The notes under the pieces are model-generated. The model worked only from the letters and a program-made list of their open reading frames with translations, was not told the origin of the DNA and did no database searches. A stretch of 64,000 nucleotides of DNA, from the NCBI RefSeq assembly GCF_004801305.1, contig NZ_SSOD01000004.1:62001-126000 (forward strand), in the 5' to 3' direction. The stretch comes from Pseudothauera rhizosphaerae. Lineage in GTDB: Bacteria > Pseudomonadota > Gammaproteobacteria > Burkholderiales > Rhodocyclaceae. Shown in pieces: positions 54,504 through 63,085 of this stretch (the first letter of the stretch is position 1; each line of letters begins with the position of its first letter). Both the position numbers and the translations under genes were made by a program.

Positions 54504-56264
54504 TCAGTCTGCGGCCAGCGCTGCCAGGCGGTCGACGCCCACCGGTTCCACGGCCTGCAGCGGCACCAGGGCGAGGCGGCGGGCGTGTTCGCGGCGCACC
54601 GTGTCGATCTGCGCCAGCTCGGCGGCGGCGCGGCGGGCGAGCAGGGGGCTCGCGGGCTGGGCGGCGGCCAGGCTGTTGTTGATGATCCATGCCCAGGGCT
54701 CGATGCCGGCGCGGCGCAGATCGTGCTGCAGGCGCGCGGCCTCCAGCACCGGGGTGGTTTCGGCCAGGGTGACGATCAGCACCCGGGTGCGTGCGGGATC
54801 CCGCAACTGCATCATCGGCGTGGTGTAGTGGGCCACGCCGCTCTTGTCCATGTGGCGCACCATCTCGCGGTGGTAGGCGCCGGCGGCGTCGAGCAGCAGC
54901 AGGGTGTGGCCGGTGGGCGCGGTGTCCATGACCACGAAGCTGCGTCCGGCTTCGCGGATGATGCGGGAGAAGGCCTGGAACACGGCGATCTCCTCGGTGC
55001 ACGGTGAGCGCAGATCCTCTTCCAGCAGCGCGCGGCCCTGCTCATCCAGATCCCCGCCCCTGGTGGCCAGCACCTCGGCCCGGTAGCGCTCGGTTTCCGC
55101 GTGCGGGTCGATGCGGCTCACGGTGAGCGCATCCAGGCTGCCTTCCAGGGTCTCGGCGAGATGGGCGGCCGGGTCGGAGGTGGTCAGGTGTACGGCCAGG
55201 CCGCGGCGGGCGAATTCCACCGCGACGGCGGCGGCCAGCGTGGTCTTGCCCACGCCGCCCTTGCCCATCAGCATCACCAGGCCGTGGCCGGCGGCGGCGA
55301 TGTCGTCCACCAGCGCCGCGAGGCGCGGCAGGCCGTCGGCTGCCGCAGGGGCGGGCGCCGGCGGCGCGGCTTCGCCGGATTCCCCGGCGAGCAGCGCGCG
55401 CAGTGACGGCAGCCCGACGAGGTTGTAGGGCTTGAGCGCCACCCGGTCGCAGGGCAGCGCCGCCAGCGCGGCGGGCAGGGCGGCGAGCGCATCCGCCTCG
55501 CGCGCGGCGATGGCCGCGGCCAGCGGGTCGGCGCCGGCCTCCGTGTCCGGCAGCACACCGTTGACGACGAGGTATTGGCGGCCGAGGCCGAGGGCGGCCA
55601 GTTCCTCATGGGTGCGCGCCACCTCCCGCAGGGTGGAGGCCTGGGCGCGCGCCACCAGCACCAGCCGGGTGCGTGCCGGGTCGGCCAGCGCGTCCACGGC
55701 GGCGCGGTACTTCCGCCGCTGCTTGTCCAGCCCGGCCAGGGGCCCCAGGCAGGAGGCGCCGTTGTCGCTGCTTTCCAGAAAGCCGCTCCACGCGCCGGGC
55801 AGTTGCAGCAGCCGTATGGTGTGGCCCGTGGGCGCGGTGTCGAACACGATGTGCTCGAAGTCGGCGAGCAGGGCCTGGTCGGTCAGGAGGCCGGTGAATT
55901 CGTCGAAGGCGGCGATCTCGGTGGTGCAGGCGCCGGAGAGCTGTTCCTCGATGCCGCGCACCACGTCGTCCGGCAGCACGCCGCGCACGGGGCCGACGAT
56001 GCGCTCGCGGTAGGCCCCGGCGGCGGCCTCCGGATCGATCTCCAATGCGGTCAGGCCGGGCACCGCGGCGATCGGCACCAGCGCGTTGCCGATCTCCTGG
56101 CCGAATACCTGGCCGACGTTGGAGGCCGGGTCGGTGCTCACCAGCAGCACGCGCCGTCCCGCATCGGCGAGGCGCACCGCGCCGGCGCAGGCGAGGGAGG
56201 TCTTGCCCACGCCGCCCTTGCCGGTGAAGAACAGGAAGCGCGGCGGCTGGTCGAGGAAGCGCAT
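54504..56264 (-). CDS. arsA: Arsenite-activated ATPase ArsA
   Basis: Cytoplasmic ATPase that normally powers the ArsB arsenite pump. The 586-residue product has two homologous halves with P-loops GKGGVGKT at 15-22 and 334-341 and signal-transduction motifs DTAPTGHT (142-149 and in the second half). The three cysteines that bind As(III)/Sb(III) in E. coli ArsA are at identical positions here: Cys113, Cys172 and Cys422. It follows arsD by 18 bp. No ArsB partner is encoded nearby. Confidence 0.97.
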   Translation of the reverse strand: MRFLDQPPRFLFFTGKGGVGKTSLACAGAVRLADAGRRVLLVSTDPASNVGQVFGQEIGNALVPIAAVPGLTALEIDPEAAAGAYRERIVGPVRGVLPDDVVRGIEEQLSGACTTEIAAFDEFTGLLTDQALLADFEHIVFDTAPTGHTIRLLQLPGAWSGFLESSDNGASCLGPLAGLDKQRRKYRAAVDALADPARTRLVLVARAQASTLREVARTHEELAALGLGRQYLVVNGVLPDTEAGADPLAAAIAAREADALAALPAALAALPCDRVALKPYNLVGLPSLRALLAGESGEAAPPAPAPAAADGLPRLAALVDDIAAAGHGLVMLMGKGGVGKTTLAAAVAVEFARRGLAVHLTTSDPAAHLAETLEGSLDALTVSRIDPHAETERYRAEVLATRGGDLDEQGRALLEEDLRSPCTEEIAVFQAFSRIIREAGRSFVVMDTAPTGHTLLLLDAAGAYHREMVRHMDKSGVAHYTTPMMQLRDPARTRVLIVTLAETTPVLEAARLQHDLRRAGIEPWAWIINNSLAAAQPASPLLARRAAAELAQIDTVRREHARRLALVPLQAVEPVGVDRLAALAAD

Positions 56265-56282
56265 CGCGGTCTCTGGTCGGGT

Positions 56283-56636
56283 TCAGCAGCAACCGCCGCA
56301 GCAGGTACTGCCTTCGCCCCTGGGTTGCAGGGTGGGCAGGCCGGCCCAGCGCGCCAGTTCGGTACGGCTGGGGTAGCGGCCGGCCAGCGCCACTTCGCCA
56401 TCCACCAGCACCAGCGGCAGGGCGTCCTGGCCGGAGCGTTCGAGGAAACCCCTGACCACGGCGTTGTCGGCAAAGGCGAGCGGCTGTTGGGCGAGGTTGA
56501 AGCGTTCGACCGGCAGACCCTGCTGCCGAGCCCAGTCGAGGTCGGCGGCGGCGGTGACCAGGGCCTGGCCCACCTCGGTGCCGCACACGCCGGTGCTGCA
56601 GCACAGGGCGGGGTCGAAGATCTGGATGGTTTTCAT
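56283..56636 (-). CDS. arsD: Arsenic metallochaperone ArsD
   Basis: Passes As(III) to ArsA and may weakly repress the operon. The 117-residue product from 56636 (MKTIQIFDPALCCSTGVCG) has the As-binding Cys12, Cys13 and Cys18, and a C-terminal CCGGCC (Cys112/113/116/117). Its thioredoxin-like fold is typical. It lies between arsC and arsA on the minus strand. Confidence 0.96.
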   Translation of the reverse strand: MKTIQIFDPALCCSTGVCGTEVGQALVTAAADLDWARQQGLPVERFNLAQQPLAFADNAVVRGFLERSGQDALPLVLVDGEVALAGRYPSRTELARWAGLPTLQPRGEGSTCCGGCC

Positions 56637-56655
56637 GGTGGGGATTCCTTTCAGG

Positions 56656-57135
56656 TCAGGGCAGCAGGGTGCCGATGCGGGCCAGTTCGGCCTTGAAGGC
56701 GGCGGGGTCGCGCCGCGCCAGGTCGGCGGGCAGGGCGAGGAAGGCTTCGATGCGGGCGCGCAGGATGCGGTAGGCGCGCTCGAAGGCGGCGTCGATCTCG
56801 GCATCCGTGCCGGTGGCCTTGGCCGGGTCGTCCACGCCCCAGTGCGTGCGCGGCACCGGCGCGAGATACACCGGGCAGGCTTCGCCGGCCGCGCCCGCGC
56901 ACACGGTGACGACCACGTCCGGCGCGGCGGGCAGCTCGTCCCACGACTTGCTGCGGCAGCCCTCGGCGGGGATGCCTTTCCGCGCCAGCAGCGCCAGCGA
57001 ACGCGGATGCACGTAACCCGTGGGCCGGCTGCCGGCGCTCGTGGCGCGCATGCCGGCCGGGGCGAGGGCGTTGAAGGTGGCCTCGGCGAGGATGGAACGG
57101 CAGGAGTTGCCGGTACAGAGGAAGAGGATGTTCAT
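56656..57135 (-). CDS. arsC: Arsenate reductase, thioredoxin-coupled type (second copy)
   Basis: A second low-molecular-weight-phosphatase-fold arsenate reductase, 159 residues. The loop is CTGNSCRS (Cys7), and the resolving cysteines lie in VCAGAAGEACPVY, the arrangement of thioredoxin-coupled ArsC. It overlaps the arsR stop by 4 bases. It differs clearly from the plus-strand copy, so the two were probably acquired separately rather than by a recent duplication. Confidence 0.93.
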   Translation of the reverse strand: MNILFLCTGNSCRSILAEATFNALAPAGMRATSAGSRPTGYVHPRSLALLARKGIPAEGCRSKSWDELPAAPDVVVTVCAGAAGEACPVYLAPVPRTHWGVDDPAKATGTDAEIDAAFERAYRILRARIEAFLALPADLARRDPAAFKAELARIGTLLP

Positions 57136-57512
57136 GCCTTGCAGCTTCCGTCGTGTTTGCAGGCGAGCCTGGGCAGGAAGGCGTCCACCCCCGGCACTTC
57201 GGCGCGCAGGCCGGCGCATTCTTCCGGGTTGCCGCCGCAACAGTTGGCGGTGAGGTAGGCGATGGTGTCCAGCATCAGCGGGATGTTGGCGCGGTAGCGC
57301 TGGAAGCGCCCTTCCTGCTCCACGGTGACCAGCCCGGCGGCGAGCAGGGCCTTGAGGTGGAAGGACAGGTTGGTGGGCGGTACGTCCAGCGCCGTGGCGA
57401 TCTCGCCGGCGACCCGGCCCGGACTGCCTGCCTGCACCAGCAGGCGGAACACGTCCAGGCGGACGCCGGAGGAGAGGGCTTCGAAGACCTGCAGGACGGC
57501 GGTTTTTTCCAT
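57132..57512 (-). CDS. arsR: Arsenic-responsive repressor ArsR
   Basis: SmtB/ArsR-family repressor, 126 residues. Its winged helix contains DVPPTNLSFHLKALLAAGLV (43-62). There is no CxC in the recognition helix; the inducer cysteines are C-terminal, Cys91, Cys92 and Cys99 in NCCGGNPEEC, as in Acidithiobacillus ArsR, with two more near the end (118, 124). It is the first gene of the ars operon and probably binds the repeats at 57535-57552 and 52237-52254. Confidence 0.95.
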   Translation of the reverse strand: MEKTAVLQVFEALSSGVRLDVFRLLVQAGSPGRVAGEIATALDVPPTNLSFHLKALLAAGLVTVEQEGRFQRYRANIPLMLDTIAYLTANCCGGNPEECAGLRAEVPGVDAFLPRLACKHDGSCKA

Positions 57513-57534
57513 GGCGGCAAGAAACGCTTTGACA

Positions 57535-57552
57535 TTTCAATAAAAGTTGAAT
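57535..57552 (-). promoter_or_regulatory. ArsR-type operator before arsR
   Basis: TTTCAA-N6-TTGAAT, almost identical to the repeat before the plus-strand arsC. It lies 23 bp upstream of the arsR start, in the divergent region shared with the flavodoxin-like gene. Confidence 0.65.
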
Positions 57553-57752
57553 GATTGTGAGCGTGCCGTCGGGCGGTGTCAACGCGTCACGCCGCGTACG
57601 GCGGAACGATGCCGGGCGTCGAGCGCCGCCTTCAGAACCGGGCCGAATCCGGTCATCATGCCGTCATCGGCATCGTGATACCGATGGACGGCCGCCGCGA
57701 TGGCGGCGGCAGCGCACGCATCGTGCGCCGGGCGAGACGGGGGAGGTCGGAC

Positions 57753-58340
57753 ATGGGCAGGCACATCGCAATCATCCAGGGGCATCCCGACCCGGGCGGC
57801 GGGCGCTACTGCCACGCGCTCGCCGCGGCCTATGCGGACGGGGCGCGGAGTGCCGGCCATCGCGTAGACCTCGTCGACGTGGCGCGGCTCGACTTTCCGC
57901 TGCTGCGCACCAAGGAGGATTTCGAGCACGGCGCCGCGCCGCCGTCCGTGGCCGTGGCGCAGGCCGCCATGGCTGCGGCCGACCACCTGATCCTGGTCTA
58001 TCCGCTGTGGCTGGGCGACATGCCGGCACTGCTGAAGGCCTTCCTGGAGCAGAGCTTCCGCCCCGGTTTCGCCTTCGGTCCCCAGCAGCCCGACGGCAAG
58101 CGCGAGGGCGGCGGCCTGCGCGGCAAGTCGGCCCGCATCGTGGTGACGATGGGCATGCCCGCGTTCGCCTACCGCTGGCTCTACGGCGCGCATTCGGTGA
58201 AGAGCCTGAGCCGCAACGTGCTGGGTTTCTCCGGCATGCGCCCGGTGCGCGTGTTGCTGGTCGGCACGGTCGAGGCCCGCCCCGCGGCCCGCCAGCGCTG
58301 GCTGGTGCGCATGGAAGGGTTCGGACGGCGGGCGCAATGA
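57753..58340 (+). CDS. NAD(P)H-dependent flavodoxin-fold oxidoreductase (MdaB/NQO-like)
   Basis: Flavin-dependent quinone or electrophile reductase of 195 residues. GGGAGG precedes the ATG at 57753. The N-terminus (IAIIQGHPDPGGGRYCHALA) and the YPLWLGDMPALLKAFLEQSF segment are the flavodoxin-2/NQO pattern. It is divergent from arsR across 240 bp, so it may belong to the arsenic-response set, but it is not ArsH. tpiA follows. Confidence 0.82.
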   Translation: MGRHIAIIQGHPDPGGGRYCHALAAAYADGARSAGHRVDLVDVARLDFPLLRTKEDFEHGAAPPSVAVAQAAMAAADHLILVYPLWLGDMPALLKAFLEQSFRPGFAFGPQQPDGKREGGGLRGKSARIVVTMGMPAFAYRWLYGAHSVKSLSRNVLGFSGMRPVRVLLVGTVEARPAARQRWLVRMEGFGRRAQ

Positions 58341-58350
58341 GGGCGGCGAT

Positions 58351-58379
58351 TTGCCGTCCGCCCGGCCGGCCCTTATAAT
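58351..58379 (+). promoter_or_regulatory. Sigma-70 promoter for tpiA
   Basis: TTGCCG, a 17-base spacer and a perfect TATAAT, 29 bp before the tpiA GTG. One of the best housekeeping promoters in the window. Confidence 0.75.
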
Positions 58380-58407
58380 TCGCGGGTTTTACCGACTGGA
58401 ACTTCGC

Positions 58408-59163
58408 GTGGCCGACAAGCTCGTTGCCGGAAACTGGAAGATGCATGGCAGCCTGGCGGCCAATGCGGCACTGCTGGGCGGGCTGGCGTCGGCCGGCGAG
58501 TTGGGGGTGTCGTGCGCGGTCTGCGTGCCGTACCCTTACCTGGCGCAGGCGCGCCAGTGCCTGGAGGCTGCGTCGATCGTGCTGGGGGCTCAGGACGTCA
58601 GCGAGTTCGCCGCGGGGGCCTACACCGGCGAGGTCAGCGGGGCGATGCTGGCCGAGTTCGGCTGCCGCTACGCCATCGTCGGCCATTCCGAACGCCGCGC
58701 GCTGTTCGGCGAGGACGACGCCACGGTCGGGCGCAAGGCGGCCGCGGCGCTGGCGGCGGAGCTGGTGCCCATCGTCTGTGTCGGCGAGACGCTCGCCGAG
58801 CGGGACGCCGGTGCCACGCTCGCGGTGATTCGCCGCCAGCTCGATGCGGTGGCCGCGGTGCTCGGCGGCGCGGCACTCGCGCGTGTGGTGCTGGCCTACG
58901 AGCCGGTGTGGGCGATCGGTACCGGTCGCTCCGCGACGCCGGTCCAGGTCGGTGAGGTGCATGGGGCGATCCGCGCCTGGCTGGGCGAGCGCTGCGCGCA
59001 GGCGGCGGCCGTGCCCATCCTGTACGGCGGCAGCGTCAAGCCGGACAATGCGGCGGAGCTTTTTGCGGTCAAGGATGTCGACGGCGGGCTGGTCGGAGGT
59101 GCCTCGCTCGTCGCGGAAGATTTTCTCGCCATTTGCCGCGCGGCGGCGAAGGCGCAAACCTGA
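58408..59163 (+). CDS. tpiA: Triosephosphate isomerase
   Basis: Interconverts dihydroxyacetone phosphate and glyceraldehyde 3-phosphate. The GTG at 58408 gives 251 residues starting MADKLVAGNWKMHG. Lys11, His93 (VGHSERR) and the catalytic Glu in AYEPVWAIGTG are present, with the phosphate loop YGGSVKP. secG follows by 21 bp, the conserved order. Confidence 0.97.
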   Translation: MADKLVAGNWKMHGSLAANAALLGGLASAGELGVSCAVCVPYPYLAQARQCLEAASIVLGAQDVSEFAAGAYTGEVSGAMLAEFGCRYAIVGHSERRALFGEDDATVGRKAAAALAAELVPIVCVGETLAERDAGATLAVIRRQLDAVAAVLGGAALARVVLAYEPVWAIGTGRSATPVQVGEVHGAIRAWLGERCAQAAAVPILYGGSVKPDNAAELFAVKDVDGGLVGGASLVAEDFLAICRAAAKAQT

Positions 59164-59184
59164 AACATATTCGCAAGGTCAGTG

Positions 59185-59547
59185 ATGAACAGCTTTATTT
59201 TTTCCCTGGTGCTCACGATTCACGTCATCGTCGGTCTGGCCGTGATCGGTCTGGTGCTGATGCAGCATGGCAAGGGGGCCGACATGGGGGCGGCGTTCGG
59301 CAGCGGCGCTTCCGGCAGCCTGTTCGGATCGTCCGGTTCGGCCAATTTCCTGAGCCGCACGACGGGCGTGCTGGCGACCGTTTTCTTCATCACCAGCCTG
59401 GGGCTCTCCTACATCGCCGGGAACCAGCCGGCGGCGCCGACGAGCGTGATGGAAGGGGCGGTGCCGGCCGTTGCGCCGGCGACCGGGGAGGTGCCCGCAA
59501 ACGGCCAATCCACGCCGGATTCGCGCTCACAGGCGATCCCCGAATAG
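59185..59547 (+). CDS. secG: Preprotein translocase subunit SecG
   Basis: Small membrane subunit of the SecYEG channel, 120 residues. Two helices (about 5-24 and 54-73) flank the conserved QHGKGADMGAAFGSGASGSLFGSSGSANFLSR, with a Pro/Ala-rich C-terminal tail. The ATG at 59185 is used; a GTG one codon earlier is possible. Confidence 0.95.
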   Translation: MNSFIFSLVLTIHVIVGLAVIGLVLMQHGKGADMGAAFGSGASGSLFGSSGSANFLSRTTGVLATVFFITSLGLSYIAGNQPAAPTSVMEGAVPAVAPATGEVPANGQSTPDSRSQAIPE

Positions 59548-59561
59548 TCTATAAACGAAGT

Positions 59562-59589
59562 TTGCGCACCGAGGAAAAACCCGTATAAT
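59562..59589 (+). promoter_or_regulatory. Promoter for tRNA-Leu and perhaps nuo
   Basis: TTGCGC, a 16-base spacer and a perfect TATAAT end 21 bp before the tRNA, as expected for a stable-RNA promoter. Confidence 0.7.
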
Positions 59590-59610
59590 CCCGGTGCTGT
59601 AACAAGACGT

Positions 59611-59695
59611 GCCGACGTGGTGAAATTGGTAGACACGCCATCTTGAGGGGGTGGTGGCGAAAGCCGTGTGAGTTCGAGTCTCACCGTCGGCACCA
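59611..59695 (+). tRNA. leuU: tRNA-Leu (anticodon GAG)
   Basis: An 85-nt class II tRNA including an encoded CCA. Acceptor stem GCCGACG/CGTCGGC, anticodon stem CCATC/GGTGG with loop TTGAGGG placing GAG at 59645-59647, a long variable arm, and the T loop GTTCGAGTC. It reads CUC (and CUU) leucine codons. Position between secG and nuoA is conserved. Confidence 0.96.
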
Positions 59696-59705
59696 GAATT
59701 CGGAG

Positions 59706-59728
59706 GCGCCCGCGCAAAGCGGGCGTTT
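59706..59728 (+). terminator. Hairpin after tRNA-Leu
   Basis: CGCCCGC/GCGGGCG with a 5-base loop, followed by TTT. It could terminate the tRNA transcript or be a weak attenuator before nuo. Confidence 0.55.
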
Positions 59729-59787
59729 CCACGCAGAGCGGTATAAAAAAACAACGAACTCATTTAAGAAACGGGGGTTGTTTCGCA

Positions 59788-60162
59788 ATGCTGGATAATT
59801 ATTTTCCCGTTCTGGTCTTCATTCTCGTGGGCCTGGGTTTCGGCATTGTTCCCATCCTGCTGGGCCGCATCCTGGGGCCCCACCGCCCGGACAGCGCAAA
59901 GCTGTCACCCTATGAGTGCGGCTTCGAGGCGTTTGAAGACGCCCGCATGAAGTTCGACGTCCGCTACTACCTGATCGCCATCCTTTTCATTCTCTTCGAT
60001 CTGGAGATCGCCTTCCTCTTTCCGTGGGCGGCCGTGTTCCAGGAATTCATCGCGGCCGGCGAGCACGTGTGGTTCGTGTTCGGCTCGGTCATGGTTTTTC
60101 TCGCCGTGCTGGTGATCGGCTACATCGTCGAGTGGAAGAACGGCGCACTCGACTGGGAGTAA
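59788..60162 (+). CDS. nuoA: NADH-quinone oxidoreductase subunit A
   Basis: Membrane subunit of respiratory complex I, 124 residues with three helices. The conserved loop [32 protein letters not shown] is intact. First gene of the nuo operon. Confidence 0.97.
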   Translation: MLDNYFPVLVFILVGLGFGIVPILLGRILGPHRPDSAKLSPYECGFEAFEDARMKFDVRYYLIAILFILFDLEIAFLFPWAAVFQEFIAAGEHVWFVFGSVMVFLAVLVIGYIVEWKNGALDWE

Positions 60163-60165
60163 TGC

Positions 60166-60642
60166 ATGAGTATCGAAGGCGTCTTCCGCGAGGGTTTCGT
60201 CACCACCTCGCTCGATGCGGTGATCAACTGGACGCGCACCGGTTCGCTGTGGCCGGTGACGTTCGGCTTGGCCTGTTGTGCGGTCGAGATGATGCACTCG
60301 GGCATGTCGCGTTACGACCTCGACCGTTTCGGCATCATCTTCCGCGCCAGCCCGCGGCAGTCCGACCTGATGATCGTCGCCGGCACGCTGTGCAACAAGA
60401 TGGCACCCGCGCTGCGCAAGGTGTACGACCAGATGCCCGAGCCCCGCTGGGTGATTTCCATGGGCTCCTGTGCCAACGGCGGCGGCTACTACCACTATTC
60501 CTATTCGGTCGTGCGCGGCTGCGACCGCATCGTGCCGGTGGACGTCTACGTGCCGGGCTGTCCGCCCACGGCCGAGGCGCTGCTCTACGGCATCTTCCAG
60601 TTGCAGAACAAGATCAAGCGCACCAACACCATTGCGCGCTGA
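60166..60642 (+). CDS. nuoB: NADH-quinone oxidoreductase subunit B
   Basis: Peripheral-arm subunit that holds the N2 iron-sulfur cluster next to the quinone site. 158 residues; cluster cysteines lie in LACCAVEM, in the SMGSCANGG motif and in YVPGCPP. It starts 3 bp after nuoA. Confidence 0.98.
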   Translation: MSIEGVFREGFVTTSLDAVINWTRTGSLWPVTFGLACCAVEMMHSGMSRYDLDRFGIIFRASPRQSDLMIVAGTLCNKMAPALRKVYDQMPEPRWVISMGSCANGGGYYHYSYSVVRGCDRIVPVDVYVPGCPPTAEALLYGIFQLQNKIKRTNTIAR

Positions 60643-60661
60643 CAACAGGTAGGCAAAGTCC

Positions 60662-61273
60662 ATGAGTGCCAAACTGGAAAGACTGGCCCAGACGCTGCGC
60701 GAGATCCTCGGCGACACGCTGCAGAGCCTGGTGAATGATCGCGGTGAAGTCACCATCGAGGTGGCCGCGGCCGATTACCTGCGGGTGGCGCAGACGCTGC
60801 GCGATCATGCCGACCTGCGTTTCGAGCAACTGATCGACGTGTCGGGGCTGGATTACGCTGCCTACGGCAACGGCGCGCACGAAGGCAGGCCGAAGCGCTT
60901 CGCTGCCGCGGCCCATCTGCTGTCGATCAAGCACAACTGGCGCCTGCGCCTGCGTGCCTTCGCCGACGACGATGCCTTTCCGGTGCTCGATTCGCTGGTC
61001 GGCGTGTGGCCTTCGGCCAACTGGTACGAGCGCGAGACTTTCGACCTCTACGGCATCATGTTCAGCGGCCATCCGGACCTGCGCCGCATCCTCACCGACT
61101 ACGGCTTCGTCGGCCACCCGTTCCGCAAGGATTTCCCGGTATCCGGCCACGTCGAGATGCGCTACGACCCGGAAGCCGGCCGCGTGGTGTACCAGCCGGT
61201 GACCATCGAGCCGCGCGAGAACACCCCGCGCATCGTGCGCGAAGAGAACTACGGGGACGTCGGCCATGGCTGA
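60662..61273 (+). CDS. nuoC: NADH-quinone oxidoreductase subunit C
   Basis: 30-kDa peripheral-arm subunit, 203 residues, separate from NuoD as in most betaproteobacteria. The signature [27 protein letters not shown] is present. It overlaps nuoD by 8 bases. Confidence 0.97.
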   Translation: MSAKLERLAQTLREILGDTLQSLVNDRGEVTIEVAAADYLRVAQTLRDHADLRFEQLIDVSGLDYAAYGNGAHEGRPKRFAAAAHLLSIKHNWRLRLRAFADDDAFPVLDSLVGVWPSANWYERETFDLYGIMFSGHPDLRRILTDYGFVGHPFRKDFPVSGHVEMRYDPEAGRVVYQPVTIEPRENTPRIVREENYGDVGHG

Positions 61274-62519
61274 GATCCGCAACTACACGATCAACTTCGG
61301 CCCGCAGCACCCCGCGGCCCACGGCGTGCTGCGCCTGGTGCTGGAACTGGACGGCGAGGTCGTCGAACGCGCCGACCCGCACATCGGCCTGCTCCACCGC
61401 GGTACCGAGAAGCTCGCCGAGACCCGCACCTGGGTACAGTCCGTGCCCTACATGGACCGCCTCGACTACGTGTCCATGATGTGCAACGAGCATGCGTACT
61501 GTATGGCCATCGAGCGCCTGCTGGGCCTCGAAGTGCCGCTGCGTGCGCAGTACATCCGGGTGATGTTCGACGAAATCACCCGCATCCTGAATCATCTGAT
61601 GGGCATCGGCAGCCACGGGCTGGACATCGGTGCGATGACCATCATCCTCTACACCTTCCGCGAGCGCGAAGACCTGATGGACGTCTATGAGGCGGTGTCC
61701 GGCGCGCGCATGCATGCGGCCTACTACCGTCCGGGCGGCGTCTACCGCGACCTGCCCGAGCGCATGCCGCAGTACGAGGTCAACCGCTTCAAGAACGAGA
61801 AGACCGTGCGTGAACTGAATGCCGCGCGCGGTGGTTCGCTGCTGGATTTTCTCGAGGATTTCACCGAGCGTTTCCCGGGCTATTGCGACGAGTACGAAAC
61901 CTTGCTGAGCGACAACCGCATCTGGAAGCAGCGCACGGTCGGCATCGGCGTGGTGTCGCCCGAAGAGGCGCTGGAGCGCGGCTTCTCCGGCCCCATGCTG
62001 CGCGGCTCCGGCATCGCCTGGGATTTGCGCAAGAAGCAGCCCTACGAGGTCTATGACCGGGTCGATTTCGACGTGCCGGTGGGCAAGAACGGCGACTGCT
62101 ACGACCGCTACCTGTGCCGCATGGAAGAGATGCGCCAGTCCAACCGCATCATCAAGCAGTGCATCGAGTGGCTGCGTGCGAACCCGGGGCCGGTGATCAC
62201 CGACAACCACAAGGTCGCCCCGCCGCCGCGGGAGCAGATGAAGGCCAACATGGAAGAGCTGATCCACCATTTCAAGCTCTTCACCGAAGGCATCCACGTG
62301 CCGGCCGGCGAAGTGTACGCCGCGATCGAGCACCCCAAGGGCGAGTTCGGCGTGTATGCGGTGTCCGACGGCGCCAACAAGCCCTACCGCCTGAAGCTGC
62401 GCGCCCCGGGGTTCGCGCACTTAGCGGCGATGGACGAACTATCGCGCGGCCACATGATCGCCGACGTGGTGGCGATCATCGGCACGATGGACATCGTGTT
62501 CGGCGAGATCGACCGCTAG
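61266..62519 (+). CDS. nuoD: NADH-quinone oxidoreductase subunit D
   Basis: 49-kDa subunit that forms the quinone-binding cavity with NuoB, 417 residues. [15 protein letters not shown] and [10 protein letters not shown] near the N-terminus are diagnostic. A 86-bp gap separates it from nuoE. Confidence 0.98.
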   Translation: MAEIRNYTINFGPQHPAAHGVLRLVLELDGEVVERADPHIGLLHRGTEKLAETRTWVQSVPYMDRLDYVSMMCNEHAYCMAIERLLGLEVPLRAQYIRVMFDEITRILNHLMGIGSHGLDIGAMTIILYTFREREDLMDVYEAVSGARMHAAYYRPGGVYRDLPERMPQYEVNRFKNEKTVRELNAARGGSLLDFLEDFTERFPGYCDEYETLLSDNRIWKQRTVGIGVVSPEEALERGFSGPMLRGSGIAWDLRKKQPYEVYDRVDFDVPVGKNGDCYDRYLCRMEEMRQSNRIIKQCIEWLRANPGPVITDNHKVAPPPREQMKANMEELIHHFKLFTEGIHVPAGEVYAAIEHPKGEFGVYAVSDGANKPYRLKLRAPGFAHLAAMDELSRGHMIADVVAIIGTMDIVFGEIDR

Positions 62520-62605
62520 CGCGGGGCAGGCGAGGGAAGGATGGCGGCCCCGCCGACGGACGGGGCAGACGGGAACAGGCAGGCTGACGGGAAGACGAGT
62601 ACGCA

Positions 62606-63085
62606 ATGCTGAGCCAGGAATCACTCCAACAGATCGATCGCGAGATCGCCAAGTATCCGCCGGACCAGAAACAGTCCGCGGTGATGTCGGCCCTGCGCAT
62701 CGCCCAGGTCGAAAAGGGCTGGCTGGCCAACGAGACCATCGAGTTCGTCGCCGGCTACCTCGGCATGCCGGCCATCGCCGTCTATGAGGTGGCGAGCTTC
62801 TACAACATGTACGACCTGCATCCGGTCGGGCGCCACAAGATCACCGTGTGCACCAACCTGCCCTGTGCCCTGTCCGGCGGCGTGCATGTGGCCGAGTACC
62901 TGAAGGAAAAGCTCGGTATCGACTTCAACGAGACCACGCCCGACGGCAAGTTCACGCTGAAGGAAGGCGAGTGCATGGGCGCCTGTGGCGACGCCCCGGT
63001 GCTGCTGCACAACAACCACCGCATGTGCAGTTGGATGACCCGCGAAAAGATCGACCAGATGCTGGCCGAACTGGATGGCAAATGA
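62606..63085 (+). CDS. nuoE: NADH-quinone oxidoreductase subunit E
   Basis: 24-kDa subunit with the N1a [2Fe-2S] cluster, 159 residues. The cluster cysteines are in [12 protein letters not shown] and [11 protein letters not shown]. It overlaps nuoF by 4 bases. Confidence 0.97.
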   Translation: MLSQESLQQIDREIAKYPPDQKQSAVMSALRIAQVEKGWLANETIEFVAGYLGMPAIAVYEVASFYNMYDLHPVGRHKITVCTNLPCALSGGVHVAEYLKEKLGIDFNETTPDGKFTLKEGECMGACGDAPVLLHNNHRMCSWMTREKIDQMLAELDGK

